DNA of 64,000 nt from Clusia tigrina. Taxonomy: Eukaryota; Arthropoda; Insecta; Diptera; Clusiidae. Below the pieces are notes generated by a model. The model was not told where the DNA came from and searched no databases. It was given only the letters and a program-made list of their open reading frames with translations. Both the position numbers and the translations under genes were made by a program. Where the stretch lies: the NCBI GenBank assembly GCA_920105625.2, contig CAKKTE020000510.1, positions 1 to 64,000 on the forward strand. The letters are read 5' to 3'. Below, piece after piece: positions 25,631 to 38,457 of this stretch (its first letter is position 1; every line of letters begins with the position of its first letter).

Positions 25631-28600
25631 AGTTACAAGCATTTGCATGTTGCAAACTTTGATAGGTGTAGAACGCACCGTATAGAAGTTAGGGCCATTT
25701 GAAGTTTTAGCAGTGTTTCATTTGGGACTCAAGGGTAGCATAACTATGAGCGATAGCTTAAATTGATAAGAGGCTCGAGTAGTTTATTGTCACAAAATTT
25801 CAAGATTTTATTACGCTCCAGTAAAAAGTTACAAGCATTTCAATGTTGCAAACATTGATAGGTAAAGGAGGCACCGTATAGAAGTTAGGAGCATTTGAAG
25901 TTTTATCAGTATTTTATTTTGGAGTAAAGGGTAGGATAGTTATGAGCGATAGTTTAAATTGACAAGAGGCTCAAGTACTTTGTCACAAAATTTCAAGGTT
26001 TTATGACGCTCCATTAAAAAGTTACAAGCATTTGAATGTTGCAAACTTTGATAGGTGTAGGGCGCACCGTATAGAAGTTAGGGCCATTTGAAATTTTAGC
26101 AGTGTTTCATTTGGGACTCAAGGGTTGCATACCTATGAGCGATAGTTTAAATTGATAAGAGGCTCGAGTACTTTTTTGTCACAAAATTTCAACGTTTTAT
26201 GACACTCTAGTAAAAAGTTACAAGCATTTCATTGTTGGAAACTTTGATAGGTACATGACGCACCGTACACAAGTAAGGGCCATTTGAAGTTTTATCAGTG
26301 TTTGATTTGGGACTCAAGGGTAGCATAGCTATGAGGGATGCCTTAATTTGTTAAGAGGCTCGATTTTATTACGCTCCTGTAAAAAGTTACAAGCATTTGA
26401 ATGTTGCAAACTTTGATAGGTTTGGACACACCGTATAGAAGTTAGGGCCATTTGAAGTTTTAGCAGTGTTTCATTTGGGACTCAAGGATAGCATAACTAT
26501 GAGCGATAGGTTAAATTGATTAGAGGCACTAATACTTTATTGTCAAAAAATTTCAAAATTTTATTACTCTCCAGTAAAAAGTTACAAGCATTTGAATGTT
26601 GCAAACTTTGATAGGTGTAGGACACACCGTATAGAAGTTAGGGCCATTTGAAGTTTTAGCAGTGTTTCATTTTGGACTCAAGGATAGCATAACTATGAGC
26701 GATAGTTTAAATTGATTAGAGGCATTAGTACTTTATTGTCAAAAAATTTCAAAATTTTATCACTCTCCAGTAAAAAGTTACAAGCATTTGAATGTTGCAA
26801 ACATTGATAGGTGTAGGGCGCACCGTATAGAAGTTATGGCCATTTGAAGTTTTAGCAGTGTTTCATTTGGGACTCAAGGGTAGCATAGCTATGAGCGATA
26901 GCTTAAATTGATAAGAGGCGCGAGTACTTTATTGTCACAAAATTTCAAGGTTTTACGACGCTCCAGTAAAAAGTTACAAGCATTTGAATGTTACAAACTT
27001 TGATAGGTGTAGGAAGCACGGTATAGAAGTTACGGCCATTTGAAGTTTTATCAGTGTTTGATTTGGGACTCAGGGGTACCATAACTATGAGCGATAGCTT
27101 ATATTCATAAGAGGCTCGAGTACTTTATTGTCACAAAATTTCAAAATTTTATTACGCTCCAGTAAAAAGTTACAAGCATTTGCATGTTGCAAACTTTGAT
27201 AGGTAAAGGAGGCACCGTATAAAAGTTAGGAGCATTTGAAGTTTTATCAGTATTTTATTTTGGAGTCAAGGGTAGGATAGTTATGAGCGATAGCTTAAAC
27301 TGACAAGAGGCTCAAGTACTTTGTCACAAAATTTCAAGATTTTTTGACGCTCCAGTAAAAAGTTACAAGCAATTGAATGTTGCAAACGTTGATAGGTGTA
27401 GGACGTACCGTACAGAAGTTAGGGCCATTTGAAGTTTTATCAGTGTTTCATTTGGGAGTCAAAGGTAGCATAGCTCCAATTGACAAGAGGCTCGAGTACT
27501 TTATTGTCACAAAATTGCAAGGTTTTATGACGCTACAGTAAAAACTTACAAGCATTTGAATGCTGCAAACTTTGATAAGTGTAGGATGCACGGTATAGAA
27601 GTTTGCGCCATTTGAAGTTTTATCAGTGTTTGATTTGGGACTCAAGGGTAGCATAGCTATGAGGGATGACTTTAATTGACTCGAAGAACGAGTATTTTAT
27701 TCTCACAAAATTTCAAGGTTTTATGAAGCTCCAGTAAAAAGTTACAAGCATTTGATTGTTGCAAACTTTGATAGGTGTAGAACGCACCGTATAGAAGTTA
27801 GGGCCATTTGAAGATTTATCAGTATTTTATTTTGGAGACAAGGGCAGCATAGCTATGAGCGATAGCTTAAATTGGCAAGAGGCTCGAATACTTTATTGTC
27901 AGAAAATTTCAAGGTTTTATGACGCTCCAGTAAAAAGTTAGAAGCATTTGAATGTTGCAAACTTTGATAGGTGTAAGACGCACCGAATGGAAGTTAAGGC
28001 CATTTGAAGTTTTTCAGTGTTTGATCGGGATTCAAGGGTAGTATAGCTATTAGCGATAGCTTATATTGACAACAGGCTCGAGTACTTTATCCTCACAAAA
28101 TTTCCTGATTTTATGACGCTCCAGTAAAAACTTACAAACATTTGAATGTTTCAAACTTTGATAGGTATAGAACGCACCGTATAGAAGTTAGGGCCATTTT
28201 AAATATTAGCAGTGTTTGATTTGGGACTCAAGGATAGCATAGCTATGAGGGATGACTTTAATTGACAAGATGCTCAAGAACTTTATTGTCACAAAATTTC
28301 AAGGTTTTATGACGCTCCAGTAAAAAGTTACAAGCATTTGATTGTTGCAAACTTTGATAGGTGTAGAACGCACCGTATAGAAGTTAGGGCCATTTGAAGT
28401 TTTAGCAGTGTTTCATTTGGGACTCAAGGGTAGCATAACTATGAGCGATTGCTTAAATTTAAAAGAGGCTCGAGTACTTTATTGTCACAAAATCTCAAGA
28501 TTTTATTCCGCTCCAGTAAATGTTACAAGCATTTGAATGTTGCAAACTTTGATAGGTAAAGGAGGCACCGTATAGAAGTTAGGGGCGTTTGAAGTTTTAT

Positions 28601-31600
28601 CAGTATTTTATTTTGGAGTCAAGGGTAGGATAGTTATGAGCTACAGCTTAAATTGACAAGAGGCTCGAGTACTTTATTGTCACAAAATTTCCAGATTTTT
28701 TGACGCTCCAGTAAAAAGTTTGAATGTTGCAAACTGTGATAGGTGTAGGACGTACCGTACAGAAGTTAGGGCCATTTGAAGTTTTATCAGTGTTTGATTT
28801 GGGACTCACGGGGTAGCATAACTATGAGCGATAGCTTAAATTGATTAGAGGCACGAGTACTTTATTTTCAAAAAATTTGTGAATTTTATTGCTCTCCAGT
28901 AAAAAGTTACAAGCATTTGAATGTTGCAAACTTTGATAGGTGTAGGGCGCACCGTATAGAAGTTAGGGCCATTTGAAGTTTTAGCAGTGTTTCATTTGGG
29001 ACTCAAGGGTAGCATACCTATGAGCGATAGTTTAAATTGATAAGAGGCTCGAGTACTTTATTGTCACAAAATTTCAACGTTTTTTGACACTCTAGTAAAA
29101 AGTTACAAGTAGTTGATTGTTGGAAACTTTGATAGGTATGGGTCGCACCGTACACAAGTAAGGGCTATTTGAAGTTTTATCAGTGTTTTATTTGGGACTC
29201 AAGGGTAGCATAGCTATGAGGGATACCTTAATTTGTTAAGAGTCTCGATTTTATTACGCTCCAGTAAAAAGTTACAAGCATTTGAATGTTGCAAACTTTG
29301 ATAGGTGTAGGACACACCGTATAGAAGTTAGGGCCATTTGAAGTTTTAGCAGTGTTTCATTTTGGACTCAAGGATAGCATAACTATGAGCGATAGTTTAA
29401 ATTGATTAGAGGCATTAGTACTTTATTGTCAAAAAATTTCAAAATTTTATCACTCTCCAGTAAAAAGTTACAAGCATTTGAATGTTGCAAACATTGATAG
29501 GTGTAGGGCGCACCGTATAGAAGTTATGGCCATTTGAAGTTTTAGCAGTGTTTCATTTGGGACTCAAGGGTAGCATAGCTATGAGCGATAGCTTAAATTG
29601 ATAAGAGGCGCGAGTACTTTATTGTCACAAAATTTGAAGGTTTTATGACGCTCCAGTAAAAAGTTACAAGCATTTGAATATTGCAAACTTTGATATGTGT
29701 AGGATGCACTTTATAGAATTTAGGGCCATTTGAAGATTTATCAGTGTTTGATTTGGGACTCAGGGGTAGCATAACTATGAGCGATAGCTTAAATGTATAA
29801 GACGCTCGAGTACTTTATTGTCACAAAATTTCAAGATTTTATTACGCTCCAGTAAAAAGTTACAAGCATTTAAATGTTGCAAACTTTAATATGTGTAGGA
29901 CGCACCGTATAGAAGTTAGGGCCATTTGAAGTTTTGGCAGTGTTTCATTTGGGACTCAAGGGTACCATAACTATGAGCGATAACTTAAATTGATAAGAGG
30001 CTCGAGTACTTTATTGTCACAAAATTTCAAGAGTTTATTACGCTCCAGTAAAAAGTTACAAGCATTTGAATGTTGCAAACTTTGATAGGTAAAGGAGGCA
30101 CCATATAAAAGTTAGGGGCATTTGAAGTTTTATCAGTATTTTATTTTGGAGTCAAGGGTAGTTATGAGCGATAGCTTAAATTGACAAGAGGCTCGAGTAC
30201 TTTATTGTCACAAAATTTCCAGATGTTTTGACGCTCCAGTAAAAAGTTTGAATGTTGCAAACTTTGATAGGTGTAGGGCGCACCGTACAGAAGTTATGGT
30301 CATTTGAAGTTTTATCAGTGTTTGATTTGGGACTCAAAAGTAGCATAGCTATGAGCGATAACTTAAATTGACAAGAGGCTCGAGTACTTTATTGTCACAA
30401 AATTTCAAGATTTTATTACGCTCCAGTAAAAAGTTACAAGCATTTGATTGTTGCAAACTTTGATAGGTGTAGAACGCACCGTAGAGAAGTTAGGGCCATT
30501 TGAAGTTTTATCAGTATTTTATTTCGTAGTCAAGGGTAGGATAGTTATGAGCGATAGCTTAAATTGACAAGAGGCTCAAGTACTTTATTGTCACAAAATT
30601 TCAAGATTTTTTGATACTCCAGTAAAAAGTTACAAGCATTTGAATGTTGCAAACTTTGATGATTAAAGGAGGCACAGTATAGAAGTTAGGGCCATTTAAA
30701 TCAGTGTTTTATCAGTGTTTGATTTGGGACTCAGGGGTAGCATAACTATGAGCGATAGCTTAAATTTATAAGAGGCTCGAGTTCTTTATTGTCATAAAAC
30801 TTCAAGAATTTATTACGCTCCAGTAAAAAGTTACAAGCATTTGAATGTTTCAAACTTTGACAGGTAAAGGAGGCACCGTATAGAAGTTAGGGGCATTTGA
30901 AGTTTTATCAGTATTTTATTTTGGAATCAAGGGTAGGATAGTTATGAGCGATAACTTCAATTGACAAGAGGCTCGAGTACTTTATTGTCACAAAATTGCA
31001 AGGTTTTATGACGCTACAGTAAAAACTTACAAGCATTTGAATGCTGCAAACTTTGATAGGTGTAGGATTCACCGTGTAGAAGTTCGCGCCATTTGAATTT
31101 TTATCAGTGTTTGATTTGGGACTCAAGGGTAGCATAGCTCTGAGGGATGACTTTAATTGACTAGAAGCACGAGTATTTTATTCTCACAAAATTTCAAGGT
31201 TTTATGAAGCTCCAGTAAAAAGTTACAAGCATTTGATTGTTGCAAACTTTTATAGGTGTAGAACGCACCGTATAGAAGTTAGGGCCATTTGAAGACTTAT
31301 CAGTATTTTATTTTGGAGGCAAGGGCACCATAGCTATGAGCGATAGCTTAAATTGACAAGAGGCTCGAATACTTTATTGTCAGAAAATTTCAAGGTTTTA
31401 TGACGCTCCAGTAAAAAGTTTGAATGTTGCAAACTGTGATAGGTGTAGGACGTACCGTACAGAAGTTAGGGCCATTTGAAGTTTTATCAGTGTTTGATTT
31501 GGGACTCACGGGGTAGCATAACTATGAGCGATAGCTTAAATTGATTAGAGGCACGAGTACTTTATTGTCCAAAAATTTCAATATTTTATTACTCTCCAGT

Positions 31601-32159
31601 AAACAGTTACAAGCATTTGAATGTTGCAAACTTTGATAGGTGTAGGGCGCACTGTATAGAAGTTAGGGCCATTAGAACATTTATCAGTGTTTGATTTGGG
31701 GCTCAGGGGTAGCATAACTATGAGCGACAGCTTAAATTTATAAGAGGCTCGAGTACTTTATTGTCACAAAATTTCAAGATTTTATTACGCTCCAGTAAAA
31801 AGTTACAAGCATTTAAATGTTGCAAATTTTGATATATGTAGGACGCACCGTATAGAAGTTAGGGGCATTTGAAGTTTTATCAGTATTTTATTTTGGAGTC
31901 GAGGGTAGGATAGTTATGAGCGATAGCTTAAATTGACAAGAGGCTGAAGTACTTTATTGTCATAAAATATCAAGATTTTTTGACCCTCCAGTAAAAAGTT
32001 ACAAGCAATTGAATGTTGCAAACGTTGATAAGTGTAGGACGGACCGTACAGAAGTTAGGGCCATTTGAAGTTTTATCAGTGTTTGATTTGGGACTCAAAG
32101 GTAGCATAGCTATGAGGGATACCTTAATTTGTTAAGAGGTCCGATTTTATTACGCTCCA

Positions 32160-32200
32160 GTAAAAAGTGGCATAACTATGAGGGATAGCTTAAATTGATT
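32160..32200 (+). other. Fused monomer, large internal deletion
   Basis: Here cgctccagtaaaaagt runs directly into ggcataactatgaggg, skipping the region from ttacaagcatttg to the next gggactcaaggg, a loss of roughly 100 bp. An identical fusion lies at about 37,190 (offset 5,026), so the event happened once and was then copied with its multimer. Confidence 0.8.
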
Positions 32201-33599
32201 AGAGGCACGAGTACTGTATTGTCCAAAAATTTCAAAATGTTATTACTCTCCAGTAAAAAGTTACAAGCATTTGAATGTTGCAAACTTTGATAGGTGTAGG
32301 GCGCACTGTATAGAAGTTAGGGCCATTTGAAGTTTTAGCAGTGTTTCATTTGGGACGCAAGGGTAGCATACCTATGAGCGATAGTTTAAATTGATAAGAG
32401 GCTCGAGTACTTTATTGTCACAAAATTTCAAGGTTTTATGACGCTCCAGTAAAAAGTTACAAGCATTTGAATGTTGCAAACTTTGATAGGTGTAGGATGC
32501 ACTGTATAGAATTTAGGGTCATTTGAACATTTATCAGTGTTTGATTTGGGACTCAAGGGTAGCATACCTATGAGCGATAGTTTAAATTGATAAGAGGCTC
32601 GAGTACTTTATTGTCACAAAATTTCAACGTTTTTTGACACTCTAGTAAAAAGTTACAAGTAGTTGATTGTTGGAAACTTTGATAGGTATGGGACGCACCG
32701 TACACAAGTAAGGGCTATTTGAAGTTTTATCAGTGTTTTATTTGGGACTCAAGGGTAGCATAGCTATGAGGGATACCTTAATTTGTTAAGAGGCTCGATT
32801 TTATTTCGCTCCAGTAAAAAGTTACAACCATTTGAATGTTGCAAACTTTGATAGGTGTAGGACACACCGTATAGAAGTTAGGGCCATTTGAAGTTTTAGC
32901 AGTGTTTCATTTGGGACTCAAGGATAGCATAACTATGAGCGATAGCTTAAATTTATAAGAGGCTCGAGTTCTTTATTGTCATAAAACTTCAAGATTTTAT
33001 TACGCTCCAGTAAAAAGTTACAAGCATTTCAATGTTTCAAACTTTGACAGGTAAAGGAGGCACCGTATAGAAGTTAGGGGCATTTGAAGTTTTATCAGTA
33101 TTTTATTTTGGAGTCAAGGGTAGGATAGTTATGAGCGATAACTTCAATTGACAAGAGGCTTGAGTACTTTATTGTCACAAAATTGCAAGGTTTTATGACG
33201 CTACAGTAAAAACTTACAAGCATTTGAATGCTGCAAACTTTGATAGGTGTTGGATGCACCGTATAGAAGTTCGCGCCAATTGAATTTTTATCAGTGTTTG
33301 ATTTGGGACTCAAGGGTAGCATAGCTCTGAGGGATGACTTTAATTGACTAGAAGCACGAGTATTTTATTCTCACAAAATTTCAAGGTTTTATGAAGCTCC
33401 AGTAAAAAGTTACAAGCATTTGATTGTTGCAAACTTTTATAGGTGTAGAACGCACCGTATAGAAGTTAGGGCCATTTGAAGACTTATCAGTATTTTATTT
33501 TGGAGGCCAGGGCACCATAGCTATGAGCGATAGCTTAAATTGACAAGAGGCTCGAATACTTTATTGTCAGAAAATTTCAAGGTTTTATGACGCTCCAGT

Positions 33600-36255
33600 A
33601 AAAAGTTTGAATATTGCAAACTGTGATAGGTGTAGGACGTACCGTACAGAAGTTAGGGCCATTTGAAGTTTTATCAGTGTTTTATTTGGGACTCACGGTT
33701 TAGCATAACTATGAGCGATAGCTTAAATTGATTAGAGGCACGAGTACTTTATTGTCCAAACATTTCAATATTTTATTACTCTCCAGTAAACAGTTACAAG
33801 CATTTGAATGTTGCAAACTTTGATAGGTGTAGGGCGCACTGTATAGAAGTTAGGGCCATTTGAAGTTTTAGCAGTGTTTCATTTGGGACTCAAGGGTAGT
33901 ATACCTATGAGCGATAATTTAAATTGATAAGAGGCTCGAGTACTTTATTGTCACAAAATTTCAACGTTTTATGACACTCTAGTAAAAAGTTACAAGCATG
34001 TGATTGTTGGAAACTTTGATAGGTATAGGACGCACCGTACACAAGTAAAGGCCATTTGAAGTTTTGTTAGTGTTTGATTTGGGACTCAAGGGTAGCATAG
34101 CTATGAGGGATACCTTAATTTGTTAAGAGGCTCGATTTTATTACGCTCCAGTAAAAAGTTACAAGCATTTGAATGTTGCAAACTTTGATAGGTGTAGGGC
34201 GCACCGTATAGAAATTAGGGCCATTTGAAGTTTTAGCAGTGTTTCATTTGGGACTCAAGGGTAGCATAGCTATGAGCGATAGCTTAAATTGATAAGAGGC
34301 TCGAGTACTTTATTGTCACAAAATTTCAAGGTTTTATGACGCTCCAGTAAAAAGTTACAAGCATTTGAATGTTGCAAACTTTGAAAGGTGTAGGATGCAC
34401 TGTATAGAATTTAGGGCCATTTGAAGATTTATCAGTTTTTGATTTGGGACTCAGGGGTAGCATAACTATGAGCGACAGCTTAAATTTATAAGAGGCTCGA
34501 GTACTTTATTGTCACAAAATTTCAAGATTTTATTACGCTCCAGTAAAAAGTTACAAGCATTTAAATGTTGCAAACTTTGATAGGTAAAGGAGGCACCGTA
34601 TAGAAGTTAGGGCCATTTGAAGTTTTATCAGTATTTTATTTTTGAGTCAAGGGTAGGATAGTTATGAGTGATAGCTTAAATTGACAAGAGGCTCGAGTAC
34701 TTTATTGTCACAAAATTTCCAGATTTTTTGACGCTCCATTAAAAAGTTTGAATGTTGCAAACTGTGATAGGTGTAGGACGTACCGTACAGAAGTTAGGGC
34801 CATTTGAAGTTTTATCAGTGTTTGATTTGGAACTCACGGGGTAGCATAACTATGTGCGATAGGTTAAATTGATTAGAGGCACGAGTACTTTATTGTCCAA
34901 AAATTTCAAAATTTTATTACTCTCCAGTAAAAAGTTACAAGCATTTGAATGTTGCAAACTTTGATAGGTGTAGGGCGCACCGTATAGAAGTTAGGGCCAT
35001 TTGAAGTTTTAGCAGAGTCTCATTTGGGACTCAAGGGTAGCATACCTATGAGCGATAGCTTAAAATGATAAGAGGCTACAGTACTTTATTGTCACATAAT
35101 TTCAAGGTTTTATGACACTCTAGTAAAAAGTTACAAGCATTTGATTGTTGAAAACTCTGATAAGTATAGGACGCACCGTACACAAGTAAGGGCCATTTGA
35201 AGTTTTATCAGTGTTTGATTTGGGACTCAAGGGTAACATAGCTTTGAGGGATACGTTATTTTGTTAAGAGGCTCGATTTTATGACGCTCCAGTAAAAAGT
35301 TACAAGCATTTGAATGTTGCAAACTTTGAAAGGTGTTGGATGCACTGTATAGAAGTTAGGGCCATTTGAAGATTTATCAGTGTTTGATTTGGGACTCAGG
35401 GGTAGCATAACTATGAGCGATAGCTTAAATTTATAAGAGGCTCGGGTACTTTATTTTCACAAAATTTCAAGATTTTATTACGCTCCAGTAAAAAGTTACA
35501 AGCATTTAAATGTTGCAATCTTTGATATGTGTAGGATGCACCGTATAGAAGTTAGGGCCATTTGAAATTTTAACAGTGTTTCATTTGGGACTCAAGGGTA
35601 GCATAACTATGAGCGATAGCTTAAATTGATAAGAGGCTCGAGTACTTTATTGCCACAAAATTTCAAGATTTTATTACGCGCCAGTAAAAAGTTACAAGCA
35701 TTTGAATGTTTCAAACTTTGATAGGTAAAGGAGGCACCGTATAGAAGTTAGGGGCATTTGAAGTTTTATCAGTTTTTTTATTTTGGAGTCAAGGGTAGGA
35801 TAGTTATGAGCGATAGCTTAAATTGACAAGAGGCTCAAGTAATTTATTGTCACAAAATTTGAAGATTTTTTGATACTCCAGTATAAAGTTACAAGCATTT
35901 GAATGTTGCAAACTTTCATAGGTAAAGGAGGCACCGTATAGAAGTTAGGGCCATTTGAAGTTTTATCAGTGTTTGATTTGGGACTCAGGGGTAGCATAAC
36001 TATGAGCGATAGCTTAAATTTATAAGAGGTTCGAGTACTTTATTGTCACAAAATTTCAAGATTTTATTACGCTCCAGTAAAAAGTTACAAGCATTCGAAT
36101 ATTTCAAACTTTGACAGGTAAAGGAGGCACCGTATAGAAGTTAGGGGCATTTGAAGTTTTATCAATATTTTATTTTGGAGTCAAGTTGAGTAGTTTATTG
36201 TCACAAAATTGCAAGGTTTTATGACGCTACAGTAAAAACTTACAAGCATTTGAAT
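33600..36255 (+). repeat. Multimer, left copy of a 4.5-4.9-kb offset pair
   Basis: 33,600-34,560 matches 38,458-39,417 at an offset of about 4,857, marked by gcgataatttaaattg at 33,911 and 38,768. Then 34,940-36,255 matches 39,413-40,727 at an offset of 4,473, marked by taaaatgataagaggctaca at 35,061 and 39,534. About 380 bp (two monomers, roughly 34,565-34,940) are absent from the right copy. Both copies end in the same truncated monomer, where tcaag joins gagtagtttattg (36,181 and 40,653). Confidence 0.8.
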
Positions 36256-38457
36256 GCTGCAAACTTTGATAGGTGTAGGATGCACCGTATAGAAGTTCGC
36301 GCCATTTGAAGTTTTATCAGGGTTTGATTTGGGACTCAAGGGTAGCATAGCTATGAGGGATGACTTTAATTGACTAGAAGCACGAGTATTTTATTGTCAC
36401 AAAATTTCAAGGTTTTATGACGCTCCAGTAAAAAGTTACAAGCATTTGAATGTTGCAAACTTTGATAGGTGTAGGATGCACTGTATAGAATTTAGGGCCA
36501 TTTGAACATTTATCAGTGTTTGATTTGGGACTCTGGGGTAGCATAACTATGAGCGACAGCTTAAATTTATAAGAGGCTCGAGTACTTTATTGTCACAAAA
36601 TTTCAAGATTTTATTACGCTCCAGTAAAAAGTTACAAGCATTTAAATGTTTGCAAATTTTGACATATGTAGGACGCACCGTATAGAAGTTTGGGCCATTT
36701 GAAGTTTTAGCAGTGTTTCATTTGGGACTCAAGGGTAGCATAACTATGAGCGATAGCTTAAATTGATAAGAGGCTCGAGTACTTTATTGTCACAAAATTT
36801 CAAGATTTTAATACGCTCCAGTAAAAAGTTACAAGCATTTGAAAGTTGCAAACTTTGAAAGGTAAAGGAGGCACCGTATAGAAGTTAGGGGCATTTGAAG
36901 TTTTATCAGTATTTTATTTTGGAGTCGAGGGTAGGATAGTTATGAGCGATAGCTTAAATTGACAAGAGGCTGAAGTACTTTATTGTCATAAAATATCAAG
37001 ATTTTTTGACGCTCCAGTAAAAAGTTACAAGCAATTGAATGTTGCAAACGTTGATAAGTGTAGGACGGACCGTACAGAAGTTAGGGCCATTTGAAGTTTT
37101 ATCAGTGTTTGATTTGGGACTCAAAGGTAGCATAGCTATGAGGGATACCTTAATTTGTTAAGAGGTCCGATTTTATTACGCTCCAGTAAAAAGTGGCATA
37201 ACTATGAGGGATAGCTTAAATTGATTAGAGGCACGAGTACTGTATTGTCCAAAAATTTCAAAATTTTATTACTCTCCAGTAAAAAGTTACAAGCATTTGA
37301 ATGTTGCAAACTTTGATAGGTGTAGGGCGGACTGTATAGAAGTTAGGGCCATTTGAAGTTTTAGCAGTGTTTCATTTGGGACTCAAGGGTAGCATACCTA
37401 TGAGCGATAGTTTAAATTGATAAGAGGCTCGAGTACTTTATTGTCACAAAATTTCAAGGTTTTATGACGCTCCAGTAAAAAGTTACAAGCATTTGAATCT
37501 TGCAAACTTTGATAGGTGTAGGATGCACTGTATAGAATTTAGGGCCATTTGAACATTTATCAGTGTTTGATTTGGGACTCGGGGGTAGCATTACTATGAG
37601 CGACAGCTTAAATTTATAAGAGGCTCGAGTACTTTATTGTCACAAAATTTCAAGATTTTATTACGCTCCAGTAAAAAGTTACAAGCATTTAAATGTTGCA
37701 AATTTTGAAATGTGTAGGACGCACCGTATAGAAGTTTGGGTCATTTGAAGTTTTAGCAGTGTTTCATTTGGGACTCAAGGGTAGCATAACTATGAGCGAT
37801 AGCTTAAATTGATAAGAGGCTCGAGTACTTTATTGTCACAAAATTTCAAGATTTTAATACGCTCCAGTAAAAAGTTACAAGCATCTGAATGTTGCAAACT
37901 TTGATAGGTAAAGGAGGCACCGTATAGAAGTTAGGGGCATTTGAAGTTTTATCAGTATTTTATTTTGGAGTCGAGGGTAGGATAGTTATGAGCGATAGCT
38001 TAAATTCACAAGAGGCTCAAGTACTTTATTGTCATAAAATATCAAGATTTTTTGACGCTCCAGTAAAAAGTTACAAGCAATTGAATGTTGCAAACGTTGA
38101 TAAGTGTAGGACGTACCGTACAGAAGTTAGGGCCATTTGAAGTTTTATCAGTGTTTGATATGGGACTCAAAGGTAGCATAGCTATGAGCGATAACTTAAA
38201 TTGACTAGAGGCTCGAGTACTTTATTGTCACAAAATTTCAAGATTTTATTACGCTCCAGTAAAAAGTTACAAGCATTTGATTGTTGCAAACTTTGATAGG
38301 TGTAGAACGCACCGTATAGAAGTTAGGGCCATTTGAAGTTTTATCAGTATTTTATTTTTAAATCAAGGGTAGGATAGTTATGAGCGATAGCTTAAATTGA
38401 CAAGAGGCTCGAGTACTTTATTGTCACAAAATTTCCAGATTTTTTGACGCTCCAGTA

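Larger units (their letters stand above)
13130..28400 (+). repeat. Zone 2: ~2.89-kb higher-order repeat array
   Basis: A multimer of about 15 monomers recurs at 2,886-2,890 bp. Markers: tcaacgttttatgacac at 14,436, 17,326, 20,214, then 23,294 and 26,181; cttttgggactcaagg at 15,111 and 18,001 with its counterpart at about 20,887; gtatagctattagcg at 16,091 and 18,980. Copies agree closely apart from scattered substitutions and one-base indels. Regularity is broken at about 21,510, where a fusion adds an extra partial unit (the local offset becomes 3,080), and at 24,340-25,630, where a foreign segment related to 28.4-29.0 kb intervenes. Two nested duplications, of about 780 bp and about 391 bp, lie inside the unit. 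Confidence 0.9.
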
